In this document: in pieces, positions 26,353 through 36,196 of the stretch
Position numbering within the stretch: the first letter of the stretch is position 1
Layout: each line of letters begins with the position of its first letter
DNA from: Clostridia bacterium
GTDB taxonomy: Bacteria > Bacillota > Clostridia > Christensenellales > Borkfalkiaceae
Direction: 5' to 3'
Assembly: GCA_017473605.1 (NCBI GenBank)
Contig: JAFUKM010000014.1
Span: 1 to 63,658 of the forward strand
Length of the DNA stretch: 63,658 nt
The notes under the pieces: model-generated
Told to the model about the DNA's origin: nothing
The model's input: only the letters and a program-made list of their open reading frames with translations
Databases searched by the model: none
Translations under genes and position numbers: made by a program

Positions 26353-27222
26353 ATGAAAAAATGGAAAGGCATCGCATTGGGTGCGGTAACGGTAGGCGTG
26401 GCGTTTGGTATCAGCGCTTGCGGCGGTTCGTGTGGGGGAGAGAAAAATATTATGGTTATTTCGCGCGACGCGGAAAGCGGTACGAGAGCGGCGTTTGAAG
26501 AGATAGTCAAAAAGGACGGCGTGAAATTGCAAGACGCGACGCTTACGGACGATATGGAAATGGCAAGCGGCACAGGGATTGTAAAAAGCAAAGTGGAAAC
26601 GAACGAAACGGCAATCGGATATATCTCCTTCTCTTCGCTTGACGACAGCGTAAAAGCGCTTGAAGTGGACGGCGTGTATCCCTCCGTGGCGACGGTACAA
26701 AACGGCGAGTATAAGATGACGCGCCCGTTCGTGTTGATGACGCCGACGGCAAGGGAGCTTTCTCCGCTTGCGCAGGATTTCTTCAATTTCTGTATGAGCA
26801 CGGACGCGCAGGACGAGATTGCGGCTGCGGGTTGTATCGAATCGAGTAGAGAATTTACCACCTATTCTACGGCGGAAGCCACCCTTTCGGGAACGATTAG
26901 AGTGGAAGGCTCTACGTCTATGCAAGATATTATGGACGCGCTTATCGGAGAATATAAAAAGGTACAACCGTCCGTTACGGTAACGCCCACCTATAACGGT
27001 TCGTCCAACGGTAGAAGCGCTGTGGAAAACGATACGACGGGCAATACGATAGGTCTTGCCAGCTCGTCCAAGCAAAACGATAAATACGAACAGCATACGT
27101 TGTGTATCGACGCTATCGCCGTCATCGTGCATAAGGAAAATACGCTTGACGGCTTGACCGTAGAACAACTCTTTGATATCTATACGGGCGAAATTACAAA
27201 ATTCAGCGAAATCGCGGGTTAA
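26353..27222 (+). CDS. pstS: phosphate-binding lipoprotein PstS, circularly permuted
   Basis: 289 residues. Lipobox ISAC places the lipidated Cys at 23. The mature part runs in reverse block order. VISRDAESGTRAAFEEIV (35-52), AIGYISFSSLDDSVKAL and the RPFVLMT...DFFNFCMS region come first; these are normally the C-terminal half of PstS. SGTIRVEGSTSMQDIMDAL (179-197), GLASSS, DAIAVIVHKEN and YTGEITKFSEI come second; these are normally the N-terminal half. Phosphate-binding Ser/Thr/Arg residues of both halves are kept, so the two-lobed fold is expected to be intact. AAAAGGAG precedes the ATG. The fused permease starts two bases after its stop. Confidence 0.93.
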   Translation: MKKWKGIALGAVTVGVAFGISACGGSCGGEKNIMVISRDAESGTRAAFEEIVKKDGVKLQDATLTDDMEMASGTGIVKSKVETNETAIGYISFSSLDDSVKALEVDGVYPSVATVQNGEYKMTRPFVLMTPTARELSPLAQDFFNFCMSTDAQDEIAAAGCIESSREFTTYSTAEATLSGTIRVEGSTSMQDIMDALIGEYKKVQPSVTVTPTYNGSSNGRSAVENDTTGNTIGLASSSKQNDKYEQHTLCIDAIAVIVHKENTLDGLTVEQLFDIYTGEITKFSEIAG

Positions 27223-27224
27223 AT

Positions 27225-29027
27225 ATGGATAGAACGAAAGTAAAAGAAATTATGAGCAAAGCGCTATTCGCAATAGCGGCGGTTATCTGTATAATCGCCG
27301 TTGTTGCGATTTTCGTTTTCTTAATATTGGAGAGTTTTCCGGCTTTCAAACAGATAGGATTTTTCAAATTTCTCTTCGGGGCAAATTGGAAACCGAACGG
27401 TGACGACGCATTTGCGGGCGACGTTTCGGGTAGCTACGGCGTACTCAAAATGCTGGTGGGGACGCTGTTATCCACTGTGGGCGCGCTGATTATCGGCGGC
27501 GTGCTCGGTGTTTTTACCGCTGTGTTTATCTCGCGTTTTTGTCCGAAACGGATTAAGGGCATTTTCAATACCGTCGTCAATTTGCTTGCGGGAATCCCGT
27601 CCGTCGTGTACGGCTTTTTCGGTATATACGTGTTGTTGCCTATGCTCGGTTTCTTCTCGCCGAACGGCAGCGGTAGCGGTATTCTTGCTACGTCGATTGT
27701 GCTTGGAATCATGATTTTGCCTACCGTTGTGTCGCTGTCAAAAACCAGCATAGACGCCGTACCGCAAGGATATTATGAAGGAGCAAGGGCGCTTGGGGCT
27801 ACGCACGAGCAAGCGGTGTATAGAGCGGTTGTACCTGCGGCAAAATCGGGAATCGTCGCTTCTCTTATTCTTGCGCTCGGTAGAGCGCTCGGGGAAACGA
27901 TGGCGGTAACGATGGTCGCAGGAAATGCGGTAAACTATCCTACGGGGCTATTCAAAAGCTTCCGTACGTTGACGGCGAATATCGTGCTGGAAATGGGGTA
28001 TGCGGGCGAATTGCAAATGGGCGCGCTGGTTGCTACGGGAGTCGTGCTTCTGCTTTTTGTGCTTGCCGTCAATCTTTTGACAGGGCTGATTACGGGCAGG
28101 AAAAAATCGGGCGGCGGAAGAAAAAAAACCGCTGGTTTTTTAAGCAAGATATTTTATAAGGTCAAGCTTGAAAAGATAGGACGCTACGTAAGTTGGGCGT
28201 GCGCGATATTCGCAGGCGTTGCGCTTGTTTCCATCGTCGGTTGGATAGTTGTCAACGGCGTTTCCCATCTTTCGTGGGATTTCGTGTTTGGCAACTATTC
28301 CGTCGTCGATTATAAACGGTACACGATAGGTCCGTCGATTATCGCAACGTTGATGGTCGTGGCGCTGTCCATCGTTGTCAGCGTACCGCTTGGCGTGGCG
28401 ACGGCGATATATCTAAACGAATATTCCAAAAAAGGAAGTGAATTCGTGAAGATTATTCGCACCGCTGTGGATATTTTAAGCGGCGTTCCGTCTATCGTCT
28501 ACGCGTTGTTTGGGGCGATTACGTTTAAAATGTGGTTTGGCGGCACGATATCCATACTCGCAGGCTCGCTTACGATAACGCTAATGCTGTTGCCTATCGT
28601 CATACGCTCGACGGAAGAAAGCTTAAAAACCGTTTCGGACGGATTGCGTGAAGGGAGCTTTGCGCTCGGCGCGGGAAAGGTACGGACGATATTCAAAATC
28701 GTTTTGCCAAGCGCATTGCCGGGGATTATTTCGGCGGTTATCTTGGCTATGGGACGGGTTATCAGCGAGTCTGCGCCGTTCATCTATACAATGGGCAGTT
28801 CTATTCAACCTATGCCCGACGGGTATATGAGCAGCGGTACGACGCTTGCCGTCGCGCTGTATCGGTTTGCGAGCGAAGGGAAGTATATGAACGAAGCGTA
28901 CGCCACGGCGTTTGTTTTAATCGTCATCGTATTGGGACTTAATCTGCTTGCGGAGTGGTTGGGCAAAATATTAAACAGAAAACTGAAAGGAGAAACAAAT
29001 GCGGTACGGAAAAAACGTAACAGTTGA
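27225..29027 (+). CDS. pstCA: fused PstC-PstA phosphate permease
   Basis: 600 residues containing both membrane subunits. Residues ~1-295 are PstC-like ([40 protein letters not shown]). A basic Gly-rich linker ([11 protein letters not shown]) follows. Residues ~315-590 are PstA-like ([44 protein letters not shown]). Each half keeps its own EAA-type loop for contact with Pst[16 protein letters not shown] and [15 protein letters not shown]. About twelve membrane spans in total. The subunits are separate genes in most bacteria. The 3' end overlaps pstB by 29 bases. Confidence 0.93.
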   Translation: MDRTKVKEIMSKALFAIAAVICIIAVVAIFVFLILESFPAFKQIGFFKFLFGANWKPNGDDAFAGDVSGSYGVLKMLVGTLLSTVGALIIGGVLGVFTAVFISRFCPKRIKGIFNTVVNLLAGIPSVVYGFFGIYVLLPMLGFFSPNGSGSGILATSIVLGIMILPTVVSLSKTSIDAVPQGYYEGARALGATHEQAVYRAVVPAAKSGIVASLILALGRALGETMAVTMVAGNAVNYPTGLFKSFRTLTANIVLEMGYAGELQMGALVATGVVLLLFVLAVNLLTGLITGRKKSGGGRKKTAGFLSKIFYKVKLEKIGRYVSWACAIFAGVALVSIVGWIVVNGVSHLSWDFVFGNYSVVDYKRYTIGPSIIATLMVVALSIVVSVPLGVATAIYLNEYSKKGSEFVKIIRTAVDILSGVPSIVYALFGAITFKMWFGGTISILAGSLTITLMLLPIVIRSTEESLKTVSDGLREGSFALGAGKVRTIFKIVLPSALPGIISAVILAMGRVISESAPFIYTMGSSIQPMPDGYMSSGTTLAVALYRFASEGKYMNEAYATAFVLIVIVLGLNLLAEWLGKILNRKLKGETNAVRKKRNS

Positions 29028-29757
29028 AAATGCCGAGCTTTTTTACGGCGATTTTCAGGCGTTGAAAAATATCAATATAGAAATTCCCGAAAATAAAGTA
29101 ACGGCGCTTATCGGTCCGTCGGGTTGCGGTAAATCTACTTTTTTGAAATGCTTAAACCGTATGAACGATTTGGTGGAAGGGTGCAAAGTGACGGGAAGTT
29201 TTAAAATCGGAGACGTGGATATTTACGGCAAAATAGATATCAACGAGCTTCGCAAAAACGTGGGTATGGTATTCCAAAAGCCAAATCCCTTTCCGATGAG
29301 CGTATACGACAATATCGCGTACGGTCCCCGTACGTTCGGCGTTCGTAAACGCGCAATACTCGACGAGATTGTGGAAACTTCACTCAAAGAAGCGGCAATG
29401 TGGGATGAACTCAAAGACCGATTGAATAAGTCGGCTTTGGGACTTTCGGGCGGACAGCAGCAACGACTTTGCATTGCCCGCGCTTTGGCGGTAAAACCGC
29501 AAATCTTATTGATGGACGAACCCACGTCTGCGCTCGACCCGATTTCTACGGGAAAGATAGAAGAGCTTATGGAAGAGTTAAAAAAGGACATTACTATCGT
29601 CATCGTTACGCATAATATGCAACAGGCGGTGCGTATAGCGGATAAGACGGCGTTCTTCCTGCTTGGCGAGCTGGTGGAATACGGGGATACGGACGATATA
29701 TTCACTTCGCCCAAGGACGCGCGTACAGAGCGGTATATTACGGGTAGGTTCGGTTGA
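28999..29757 (+). CDS. pstB: phosphate ABC transporter ATPase PstB
   Basis: 252 residues, the standard length. Walker A is GPSGCGKST, followed by CLNRMNDL, Q-loop [14 protein letters not shown], signature LSGGQQQR, Walker [14 protein letters not shown] and the H-loop VTHNMQQA. The FQKPNPFP motif is specific to PstB. It starts inside the pstCA 3' end, behind AAAGGAG, so it is translationally linked to the permease. It hydrolyses ATP for high-affinity phosphate import. Confidence 0.97.
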   Translation: MRYGKNVTVENAELFYGDFQALKNINIEIPENKVTALIGPSGCGKSTFLKCLNRMNDLVEGCKVTGSFKIGDVDIYGKIDINELRKNVGMVFQKPNPFPMSVYDNIAYGPRTFGVRKRAILDEIVETSLKEAAMWDELKDRLNKSALGLSGGQQQRLCIARALAVKPQILLMDEPTSALDPISTGKIEELMEELKKDITIVIVTHNMQQAVRIADKTAFFLLGELVEYGDTDDIFTSPKDARTERYITGRFG

Positions 29758-29775
29758 TTATTTTTGCTCAAAATC

Positions 29776-29804
29776 TTGCAATTATGAAAAAAACGGTGTA
29801 TAAT
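29776..29804 (+). promoter_or_regulatory. internal promoter before phoU
   Basis: TTGCAA (29776-29781), 17-bp spacer, TATAAT (29799-29804). It would allow phoU-phoB-phoR to be expressed independently of the pst genes. Confidence 0.75.
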
Positions 29805-29818
29805 AAAAGGAGAGAAAT

Positions 29819-30472
29819 ATGTCGATAAGAAAAATATTCGAGCTGGAACTTTTGGAATTAAAGACGGAGCTGATGGAAATGTGCCGTTTGACGGAGACGA
29901 TGATTGAGAACGCGATTACCGCTTTGGTAAAACGGGATAGAGAACTTGGGAAAAGCGTCGGTGAGATGGACGAGAGAGTAAACGAATACGAAGGGGATAT
30001 CGAAAAGCGCTGTATGCGTATTTTGTTGAAACAACAACCCGTCGCCAAAGATTTTCGCGAAGTGTCTACCGCCTTGAAAATGATTACGGATATCGAGCGC
30101 TTTGGCGACCAAGCAAGCGATATCGGCGATATTGTTTGCACGATGCCCGGGGAAAACTATATTTGCGGTTTGACGCATATCACTTCTATGGGGGATTTGG
30201 CGGTAGAGATGGTGCGCGAAAGCGTCAATTCCTTTATCCGTAACGACGAAACGCTGGCGGATAAAGTTATCCGTATGGACGATGAAATGGACGAGCTCTT
30301 TCTTACGGTGAAAGCGGAACTTATCGGGCTTATCAATGACGACGTCAACAACGGCGACCAGGCGATAGAACTTATGATGGTGGCAAAATATTTGGAACGA
30401 ATTGGAGACCACGCCGTCAACGTTGCGGAGTGGGCGAAATATAATGAAACGGGAGTGCATTTGAAATTCTGA
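29819..30472 (+). CDS. phoU: phosphate signalling protein PhoU
   Basis: 217 residues, all alpha, with two PhoU repeats. The first is built around VGEMDERVNEYEGDIEKRCMR and RIL LKQQPVAKDFREV; the second around RMDDEMDELF and KYLERIGDHAVNVAEW. The acidic (D/E)xxxD clusters bind metals. PhoU couples Pst transport status to PhoR activity. The stop overlaps the phoB start by one base (TGATG). Confidence 0.95.
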   Translation: MSIRKIFELELLELKTELMEMCRLTETMIENAITALVKRDRELGKSVGEMDERVNEYEGDIEKRCMRILLKQQPVAKDFREVSTALKMITDIERFGDQASDIGDIVCTMPGENYICGLTHITSMGDLAVEMVRESVNSFIRNDETLADKVIRMDDEMDELFLTVKAELIGLINDDVNNGDQAIELMMVAKYLERIGDHAVNVAEWAKYNETGVHLKF

Positions 30473-31140
30473 TGAAAAAACCGGTTATTTACATTGTGGA
30501 AGACGACGAAGGGATACAAGAAGTGTACGAAGGGGCGTTCGAGAACGATTACGCTCCGTACATATTCGGCAACGCCGCCGATTTTTTCGAGGCGATGGGG
30601 TTGCAAAAACCCGACTTGGTTATTCTTGACGTGATGCTGCCCGATATGGACGGGTACACGATACTTACAAAAATTCGAGAAACGGACGAACGCTTGCCCG
30701 TGATTATCGTCAGCGCAAAATCGGACGAAATCAGTTTCGTCAAGGGCTTGAATAAGGGCGCGGACGATTATATGGCGAAGCCCTTTTCCGTATTGGAGCT
30801 TCTTGCGCGCGTAAAGAGCAATTTGCGCCGCGCAAAATTGTACGTGGAACGTGCGGACGGATTCGTAATCGACGGGAATACGTATAAAATTTCGTATAAC
30901 GGAAACGATTTGGGCGTTACGTTAAAGGAATTCAAGCTTTTGAAATTGCTCGTCGGTAAGGTGGGTATTACCGTTACGAGAGAAGCGATTTTCCAAGAAG
31001 TTTGGGGAGAAGATTTCTTTGGCGAAACGCGTACGCTCGATATGCACGTGGCGTCTTTGCGTGAAAAAATTAAGGCGGTTGGCGGCGGAGAACCGATTGT
31101 TACCGTTCGCGGCGTGGGGTATCGATTTGAAGGGAAATAA
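30472..31140 (+). CDS. phoB: OmpR/PhoB-family response regulator
   Basis: 222 residues. Receiver domain with phospho-acceptor Asp53 (LVILDVMLPDMDGY), acidic pair in VEDDEG and Lys in YMAKPF. The C-terminal winged helix contains VTREAIFQEVWGEDFFGETRTLDMHVASLREK and VRGVGYRF. Position after phoU and before its kinase points to the phosphate-starvation regulator, which is inferred from context. It probably binds the repeat upstream of pstS. Confidence 0.93.
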   Translation: MKKPVIYIVEDDEGIQEVYEGAFENDYAPYIFGNAADFFEAMGLQKPDLVILDVMLPDMDGYTILTKIRETDERLPVIIVSAKSDEISFVKGLNKGADDYMAKPFSVLELLARVKSNLRRAKLYVERADGFVIDGNTYKISYNGNDLGVTLKEFKLLKLLVGKVGITVTREAIFQEVWGEDFFGETRTLDMHVASLREKIKAVGGGEPIVTVRGVGYRFEGK

Positions 31141-31143
31141 ACG

Positions 31144-32520
31144 ATGAAACGGAAGATGTTTTGGCAAATACTCGGTTTGACGTCGATATGTTTGCTGTTA
31201 TTGTTTGCGGCAGGTACGCTGATTACCTATTCGCTTGGAAAACGGATGATAAAAAACCGTTTGGAAACGGAAACGGAGTTGGTTGCGGCATTGCTCGACG
31301 AACCGTCCGATTATACGGCTTTTGAAAAGTATTACAATAACGACGAATTGCGCGTAACGATTATTGCCGCAGACGATTTTAAGGTGCTTTTCGAAAGCGA
31401 TAAGAAAGAAGAGCTGGAAACGCATAAAGACCGAGAAGAAGTGCGTTACGCCTTGGAAGGAAACCCGAAAGCGGTGGAAAGGTATTCGGAGACTTTTCAT
31501 TGCAAAATGACGTATTACGCTGTCAAGGGCGCGTTTTCCGATGGTACGGAAGTCGTCGTCCGTCTTGCCGTTCGAAGCAGCGAGATTTCTTCCTATTTTT
31601 ATACGTCGCTACCGTTTTTTGCTCTGTCTTGCGTTTTGGCGATTATCATAGCGTCTGCGTTGGCGAATAGATTGTCGCGCAACGTTTCTTCTAAAATCAA
31701 TGAGGTGAGTGCTTCGCTTCGAAGCTTGAACGCAGGGGAATATATGCCTTTGCATACGGATGAGAGAGAACCGGAATTTTATACGTTGTTTAACGAGATT
31801 AACGAATTGAACGAGAGCACGCATAAAGCTATGCTTCGGGAAAAAGAAATGGTGAAGCAAAAGAGCGAGTTTTTCGCAAATGCTTCGCACGAATTGAAAA
31901 CGCCGATTACCGTTATGCGCGGATTGACGGAAATTCTCTTGCAAGACGAGAGCGTAAACGAACGCGAACGCAAGCAGTTGGAGCGTATTCACAAAGAAAG
32001 TATCCGTATGGCGAGTTTGATTTCCGATATGTTGAAAATCAGTAAGCTGGAACGGGGCGCAACGGAAGAAATCCGCGAGAGCGTAGCGGTTAAAGAACAA
32101 GTGAACGAAGTGATTGCCGAGCTGTCCGCAGAAATGCAAAAAAAGGGCGTACAGGCGCAATGCTTTGGGGAAGCGACGGTGCTTGCCGATTCGAAAAAGA
32201 TATTCGAGCTGGTTCAAAACTTGCTTTCCAACGCCGTTAATTACAACAAGGAAAACGGTTGGATAAAGGTAACGATGTCGGAAACGGACAGTGAAGCAAC
32301 GCTTTGCGTGAAGGACGGCGGTATCGGGATAGAAAAGGAACATTTGCCCCGCCTTTGCGAGCGTTTTTACCGCGTGGATAAATCCCGTTCGAAAAAAACG
32401 GGCGGTACGGGTTTAGGACTTTCCATCGTCAAACATATTTGCGCGTTATACGGCGCGAAGTTGGAAATAGACAGCGAGCTTGGCGTAGGTACTTGCGTAA
32501 CGGTCACGTTTAAGAAATAA
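31144..32520 (+). CDS. phoR: PhoR-like sensor histidine kinase
   Basis: 458 residues. Two membrane helices (about residues 9-29 and 158-175) flank a ~125-residue external domain. An HAMP-like linker leads to the HisKA box FFANASHELKTPITVMRGL with phospho-acceptor His249. The ATPase domain has N (LLSNAVNYNKENG), G1 (VKDGGIGI) and G2 (KTGGTGLGLSI) boxes. It starts three bases after phoB. With Pst and PhoU it should report external phosphate. Confidence 0.93.
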   Translation: MKRKMFWQILGLTSICLLLLFAAGTLITYSLGKRMIKNRLETETELVAALLDEPSDYTAFEKYYNNDELRVTIIAADDFKVLFESDKKEELETHKDREEVRYALEGNPKAVERYSETFHCKMTYYAVKGAFSDGTEVVVRLAVRSSEISSYFYTSLPFFALSCVLAIIIASALANRLSRNVSSKINEVSASLRSLNAGEYMPLHTDEREPEFYTLFNEINELNESTHKAMLREKEMVKQKSEFFANASHELKTPITVMRGLTEILLQDESVNERERKQLERIHKESIRMASLISDMLKISKLERGATEEIRESVAVKEQVNEVIAELSAEMQKKGVQAQCFGEATVLADSKKIFELVQNLLSNAVNYNKENGWIKVTMSETDSEATLCVKDGGIGIEKEHLPRLCERFYRVDKSRSKKTGGTGLGLSIVKHICALYGAKLEIDSELGVGTCVTVTFKK

Positions 32521-32530
32521 GCGAAAAAAT

Positions 32531-32565
32531 AACGCCCTGCGGAATATCCGCAGGGCGTTTAATAT
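32531..32565. terminator. bidirectional terminator between phoR and leuS
   Basis: Stem AACGCCCTGCGGA / TCCGCAGGGCGTT with an ATA loop lies between convergent genes. A T tract flanks it on the plus side. Confidence 0.85.
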
Positions 32566-32572
32566 GCCGTTT

Positions 32573-33043
32573 TTAGCCGACGATTAGGTTAACGAGTCTG
32601 CCTTTGACAACGATGCACTTTTTCACCGTCTTGCCCGCAATTTGCGCGGCAATTTCGGGATTTGCGCATACCACGGCTTGAATTTCATCGTTGGAAAGAC
32701 CTTCGCCAATCATCATTTTCGCTTTGATTTTCGAGTTGATTTGAATTGCGTATTCCGTTTCGTCTTTGACGAGCGCTTGCTCGTTGACAAGGGGATATTC
32801 TTCCGCAAAAACAGAGTCCTTATGGTCGGTGATTTCCCACAGCTCTTCGGCAAAGTGGGGAGCAAACGGCGCAATCATACGAATCAAATCTTCGATACAG
32901 TTTTGGTAGAAAGTTACGTTCTTTTCCGCTTCGTTGTCGTATTTTTGCAAAGCGTTGACGTATTCCATCAAACGGGCTACGGACGTATTGAACGAGAATT
33001 CTTCCATGTCGCGCGTGATATTTTTCAACGCGTAGTTTTTCAC
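32573..33043 (-). CDS. leuS: leucyl-tRNA synthetase, C-terminal (anticodon-binding) part in a shifted frame
   Basis: 156 residues from a [23 protein letters not shown], then RLMEYVNAL, is the start of the LeuRS anticodon-binding domain. It continues through [21 protein letters not shown] to the C-terminal domain ending in [12 protein letters not shown]. Relative to the upstream part it is in the -1 frame. Residues in this frame before the GTG (AAEKELDYV) still look like LeuRS, so the ancestral gene was continuous. The GTG overlaps the upstream stop as GTGA, and AAAAGGA lies ten bases before it, so separate coupled translation is also possible. Confidence 0.85.
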   Translation of the reverse strand: MKNYALKNITRDMEEFSFNTSVARLMEYVNALQKYDNEAEKNVTFYQNCIEDLIRMIAPFAPHFAEELWEITDHKDSVFAEEYPLVNEQALVKDETEYAIQINSKIKAKMMIGEGLSNDEIQAVVCANPEIAAQIAGKTVKKCIVVKGRLVNLIVG

Positions 33044-35007
33044 GTAGTCGAGTTCCTTTTCCGCCGCGCCGATTTGTCGTTGTCCGTTGCCTTTTCGTCT
33101 ACCGATTTACGCACCAAACGTTCGATTCTGTCCAAGAATTTCGCTACCGATTTGATACCGTCGTCGTTCCAAGGACCGCCTTCGGTATAGCTGAATCCGA
33201 ACATCAAATACATACGGAAGATGTCCGAGCCGTATTCTTCGATATACGTATCGGGGGAGATAACGTTGCCGTGCGATTTACTCATACGGTTTCCGTCAGG
33301 CCCTAAAATAATACCTTGGTGAACGAGCCGTTTAAACGGTTCGCTAAAATCGATATGACCCATATCGCGGAGCGCTTTGGTGATGAAACGCGCATACAAC
33401 AGGTGCATACAAGCGTGTTCCGAGCCGCCTACATATACGTCTACGGGCAACATCTTATTGGCAATTTCCGAAGAGAACGCCTGTTTGTCGTTGTGTGCGT
33501 CGGGATAACGCAAATAGTACCAGCTGGAACATACGAACGTATCGAGCGTGTCGGGGTCTCTCGACGCTTTACCGCCGCATTTAGGGCAGGTACAACGCAT
33601 AAAGCCTTCGTGGGAAGCGAGAGGGGATTTTCCGCTGGGGCGGAATTCCACGTCGTAAGGAAGCTTTACGGGCAAATCCTTTTCGGGTACGGGAACAACG
33701 CCGCATTTTTCACAATGAACCATAGGGATAGGCGCGCCCCAATATCTTTGACGGGATACCGACCAATCGCGCAAACGGTAGTTTACCTTTTTACCGCCTT
33801 TGCCGATTTTGGAAAGTTGCACGGCGATGGCGTCGCGCGCTTCTTCGCCCGAAAGTCCGTCGAATTCTCCGCTGTTGACAAGGATACCGTCTTCGCAGAA
33901 AGGTAAAATCGTTTCGCCGCCTACTTTTTGAATAACTTGCGTAACGGGTAAGCCGTGTTGGGTGGCAAACGCATAATCGCGTTCGTCGTGCGCGGCAACC
34001 GCCATTACTGCGCCCGTTCCGTACGAATAGAGTACGTAATCGGCAAGATAGATAGGCACTTGTTTATTGGTAAGGGGGTGGGTTGCGTATGCGCCCGTAA
34101 ACGTACCCGTCTTGGGACGAGCGGTAGAAAGACGCTCGATGTCGTTCGCTTCCGCCGCGTAGCGAACGTAGTCGTCGATGGCTTGCGCTCTTTCGGGGTG
34201 CGCTTCTTTCAGTTTATCCACGAGCGGGTGTTCGGGCGCAAGCACTACGTAGTTTACGCCGAACACGGTGTCGGGACGGGTAGTGAATACGGTAATCGTA
34301 TCGCCCGTTTCGCAATCGAATTGAATTTCGCAACCCGTCGATTTGCCAATCCAGTTTTTCTGCATAAGCTTGGTCTTTTCAGGCCATTGCAGGTTGTCCA
34401 AATCTTCCAAAAGTTCTTCGGCGTAATCGGTAATTTTGAAGAACCATTGGGTCATATCCTTACGCAGTACGGTAGAACCGCAGCGTTCGCATTTTGTGTC
34501 GATAACCTGTTCGTTGGCAAGTACCGTTTCGCAAGAAGGACACCAGTTGACGAGCGCTTCTTTGCGGTATGCAAGTCCTTTTTTATACAGTTGCAAAAAC
34601 AGCCATTGCGTCCATTTGTAATAATTTTCTTCGCACGTTTTGATTTCCGCCGTCCAATCGAACATTGCGCCCATATTTTTGAGCTGTTTTTCCATCGTTT
34701 CAATGTTCTTTTCGGTGGAATCTTTGGGGTGAATACCCGTTTTTATCGCATAGTTTTCTGCGGGCAAGCCGAACGCGTCGAACCCCATAGGTTGAAAAAC
34801 CTCGTAGCCTTGCATTTTCTTAAAACGGGCGTACGTATCCGTAGGACCGTAATTGTACCAATGCCCGACGTGCAGTTTCGCGCCGGAAGGATAGGAGAAC
34901 ATTTCGAGAACGTACAATTTCTTGTCCGCGTTTTTCTTGTTGAAAACGTTGCGTTTCGTTTTCTCCCATTTTGCTTGCCATTTGCTTTCGATGGAACGCA
35001 TATCCAT
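33040..35007 (-). CDS. leuS: leucyl-tRNA synthetase, catalytic part (frame interrupted)
   Basis: About 655 residues from ATG 35007, chosen because GGAGGT lies at normal distance and [16 protein letters not shown] is the family start. [17 protein letters not shown] holds the HIGH motif and [10 protein letters not shown] the KMSKS motif. The zinc-knuckle cysteines (WCPSCETVL...CERCGST), the CP1 editing domain ([22 protein letters not shown]) and [12 protein letters not shown] are all intact. The frame then ends after [17 protein letters not shown] where the anticodon domain should follow. A single missing base in the GC-rich run at about 33061-33070 would explain the break. leuS is essential, so a sequencing error, frameshifting or a split enzyme must be considered. 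Confidence 0.92.
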   Translation of the reverse strand: MDMRSIESKWQAKWEKTKRNVFNKKNADKKLYVLEMFSYPSGAKLHVGHWYNYGPTDTYARFKKMQGYEVFQPMGFDAFGLPAENYAIKTGIHPKDSTEKNIETMEKQLKNMGAMFDWTAEIKTCEENYYKWTQWLFLQLYKKGLAYRKEALVNWCPSCETVLANEQVIDTKCERCGSTVLRKDMTQWFFKITDYAEELLEDLDNLQWPEKTKLMQKNWIGKSTGCEIQFDCETGDTITVFTTRPDTVFGVNYVVLAPEHPLVDKLKEAHPERAQAIDDYVRYAAEANDIERLSTARPKTGTFTGAYATHPLTNKQVPIYLADYVLYSYGTGAVMAVAAHDERDYAFATQHGLPVTQVIQKVGGETILPFCEDGILVNSGEFDGLSGEEARDAIAVQLSKIGKGGKKVNYRLRDWSVSRQRYWGAPIPMVHCEKCGVVPVPEKDLPVKLPYDVEFRPSGKSPLASHEGFMRCTCPKCGGKASRDPDTLDTFVCSSWYYLRYPDAHNDKQAFSSEIANKMLPVDVYVGGSEHACMHLLYARFITKALRDMGHIDFSEPFKRLVHQGIILGPDGNRMSKSHGNVISPDTYIEEYGSDIFRMYLMFGFSYTEGGPWNDDGIKSVAKFLDRIERLVRKSVDEKATDNDKSARRKRNSTT

Positions 35008-35077
35008 AATAAAAAGACCTCCGATTTTTGCCGCGGACCTTTCCGCGCAATCTATATCCTGTTTTTTCGTAGTATAT

Positions 35078-35106
35078 ATTATAGAATATTTTTTTAGGTA
35101 AGTCAA
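35078..35106 (-). promoter_or_regulatory. leuS promoter
   Basis: Reverse strand TTGACT (35106-35101), 17-bp spacer, TATAAT (35083-35078). The ~65-nt leader has a small GCGGA/TCCGC hairpin but no T-box motif. Confidence 0.85.
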
Positions 35107-35136
35107 GCAAATATACAAGGGGAAAACGGGGGGATT

Positions 35137-35883
35137 TTGCAAAATCGAATAAATAATTTTTGCGTCGCGGCATACAATAATGGTGTGGAAGAAATAACGA
35201 TAACGCAAAACGGATTTGACGGACGGTATATGTCCTATTTATACGGCAGAGTAAGAGAACGCTTTTCCTTTTTGCCCGCTTCTTGCGATTTGGTTTCGGA
35301 CGGCGAGCACGCCGAGCTTGCGTTCAAAACGGAACGGGCGTACTGTCCTTACGTACGGCGGTTTGCCGAAGAGAACATTGCGGATATTATAGCCATAGGC
35401 TATAAGTACGCTTTTTTCGAGAAGCGTTTGACGCTACCGCTTTTGGATGAAAAACAAAAACGGCTGTTGATTACCGCGCTGGTTGCAGCCGATTACAAAG
35501 AAGATAAGGCGTACGCGCGAAAACGGTTCGTTGGGTTTGAAAGATACTCGCTTGACGGCGTTTTCCATTTCCGTTTACAGGATTTGCAAAAGCGTTGGGA
35601 AGGTATCGTGGAATACGTGCCTACGGATATGAGCGCGGCTTCGCTTGACGGATTTTTGGAGTTTCTCACCGAAGACGGCGAAGGAAAACTGTATCTTAAA
35701 AACGGTAAAGTATACGACGAAGAATACCGTCCGCTTTCCCGCAGTTTTTTAACGGGCAAGGAAACGGCTGTGGGGGAAATCGTGCTCGGCGGAGCGGAAC
35801 GGGTGTACTGTTTTGGGGAAACGGACAGGGAAACGGCGGCGTTTTTGCGTAAATATTACGGAAACAAAGCGACGTTTTGTTAA
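35137..35883 (+). CDS. ytxC: YtxC-like sporulation-associated protein
   Basis: 248 residues from a TTG behind a GGGGGGAT ribosome binding site. Assignment rests on position and general pattern. In Bacillus, ytxC lies directly before thrS, and the protein has the same size and layout: a variable N-terminal half with [16 protein letters not shown], then [28 protein letters not shown] and an acidic middle. YtxC is linked to sporulation; its biochemical function is unknown. The start is close to the divergent leuS promoter. I am fairly but not fully sure of the family. Confidence 0.7.
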   Translation: MQNRINNFCVAAYNNGVEEITITQNGFDGRYMSYLYGRVRERFSFLPASCDLVSDGEHAELAFKTERAYCPYVRRFAEENIADIIAIGYKYAFFEKRLTLPLLDEKQKRLLITALVAADYKEDKAYARKRFVGFERYSLDGVFHFRLQDLQKRWEGIVEYVPTDMSAASLDGFLEFLTEDGEGKLYLKNGKVYDEEYRPLSRSFLTGKETAVGEIVLGGAERVYCFGETDRETAAFLRKYYGNKATFC

Positions 35884-35911
35884 AAAATTTTATCCAACTT
35901 GCAAAAAACGG

Positions 35912-35940
35912 TTGACAAACGGCGAACAAAGGTTTACAAT
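35912..35940 (+). promoter_or_regulatory. thrS promoter
   Basis: TTGACA (35912-35917), 17-bp spacer, TACAAT (35935-35940), directly ahead of the T-box leader. Confidence 0.88.
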
Positions 35941-35946
35941 AATACC

Positions 35947-36156
35947 CGTAAAGACAAGTAGCGCCGATTGCGAATTGTGCAGAGAACCCGTTCTTTGGCT
36001 GTGAAACGGGTAGTTCGGACGGAGTGTGAAACCGCTTTACGGGTACGAAACAATAAAATCACGGGAAAAGCGGTTGTGAAAGTTCACGACAATTAAGGTG
36101 GAACCGCGCGAGATTTTCGCGTCCTTAAACTCATTGGAGTTTAGGGATTTTTTTAT
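35947..36156 (+). promoter_or_regulatory. T-box riboswitch controlling thrS
   Basis: The leader contains the canonical T-box core AAGGTGGAACCGCG (about 36094-36107), which pairs with the uncharged tRNA NCCA end. It is followed by a rho-independent terminator, TCCTTAAACTC / GAGTTTAGGGA (36122-36147), with a long T run. Stem I carries a GTGTGAA element followed by ACC (36031-36033), a threonine codon suited to be the specifier; this agrees with the downstream gene. Uncharged tRNA-Thr would stabilise the antiterminator and switch thrS on. Confidence 0.94.
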
Positions 36157-36196
36157 TTATCAAAAGAAAAAACATACTCTATGGAGGAAGATATAA

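Noticed and set aside
35008-35077. T-box leader for leuS
   Set aside because: The leader is only ~65 nt and lacks the T-box core and a terminator; only a small hairpin is present.
33955-35097. 380-codon open frame antisense to leuS
   Set aside because: Overlaps the catalytic part of leuS, no family resemblance, shadow composition.
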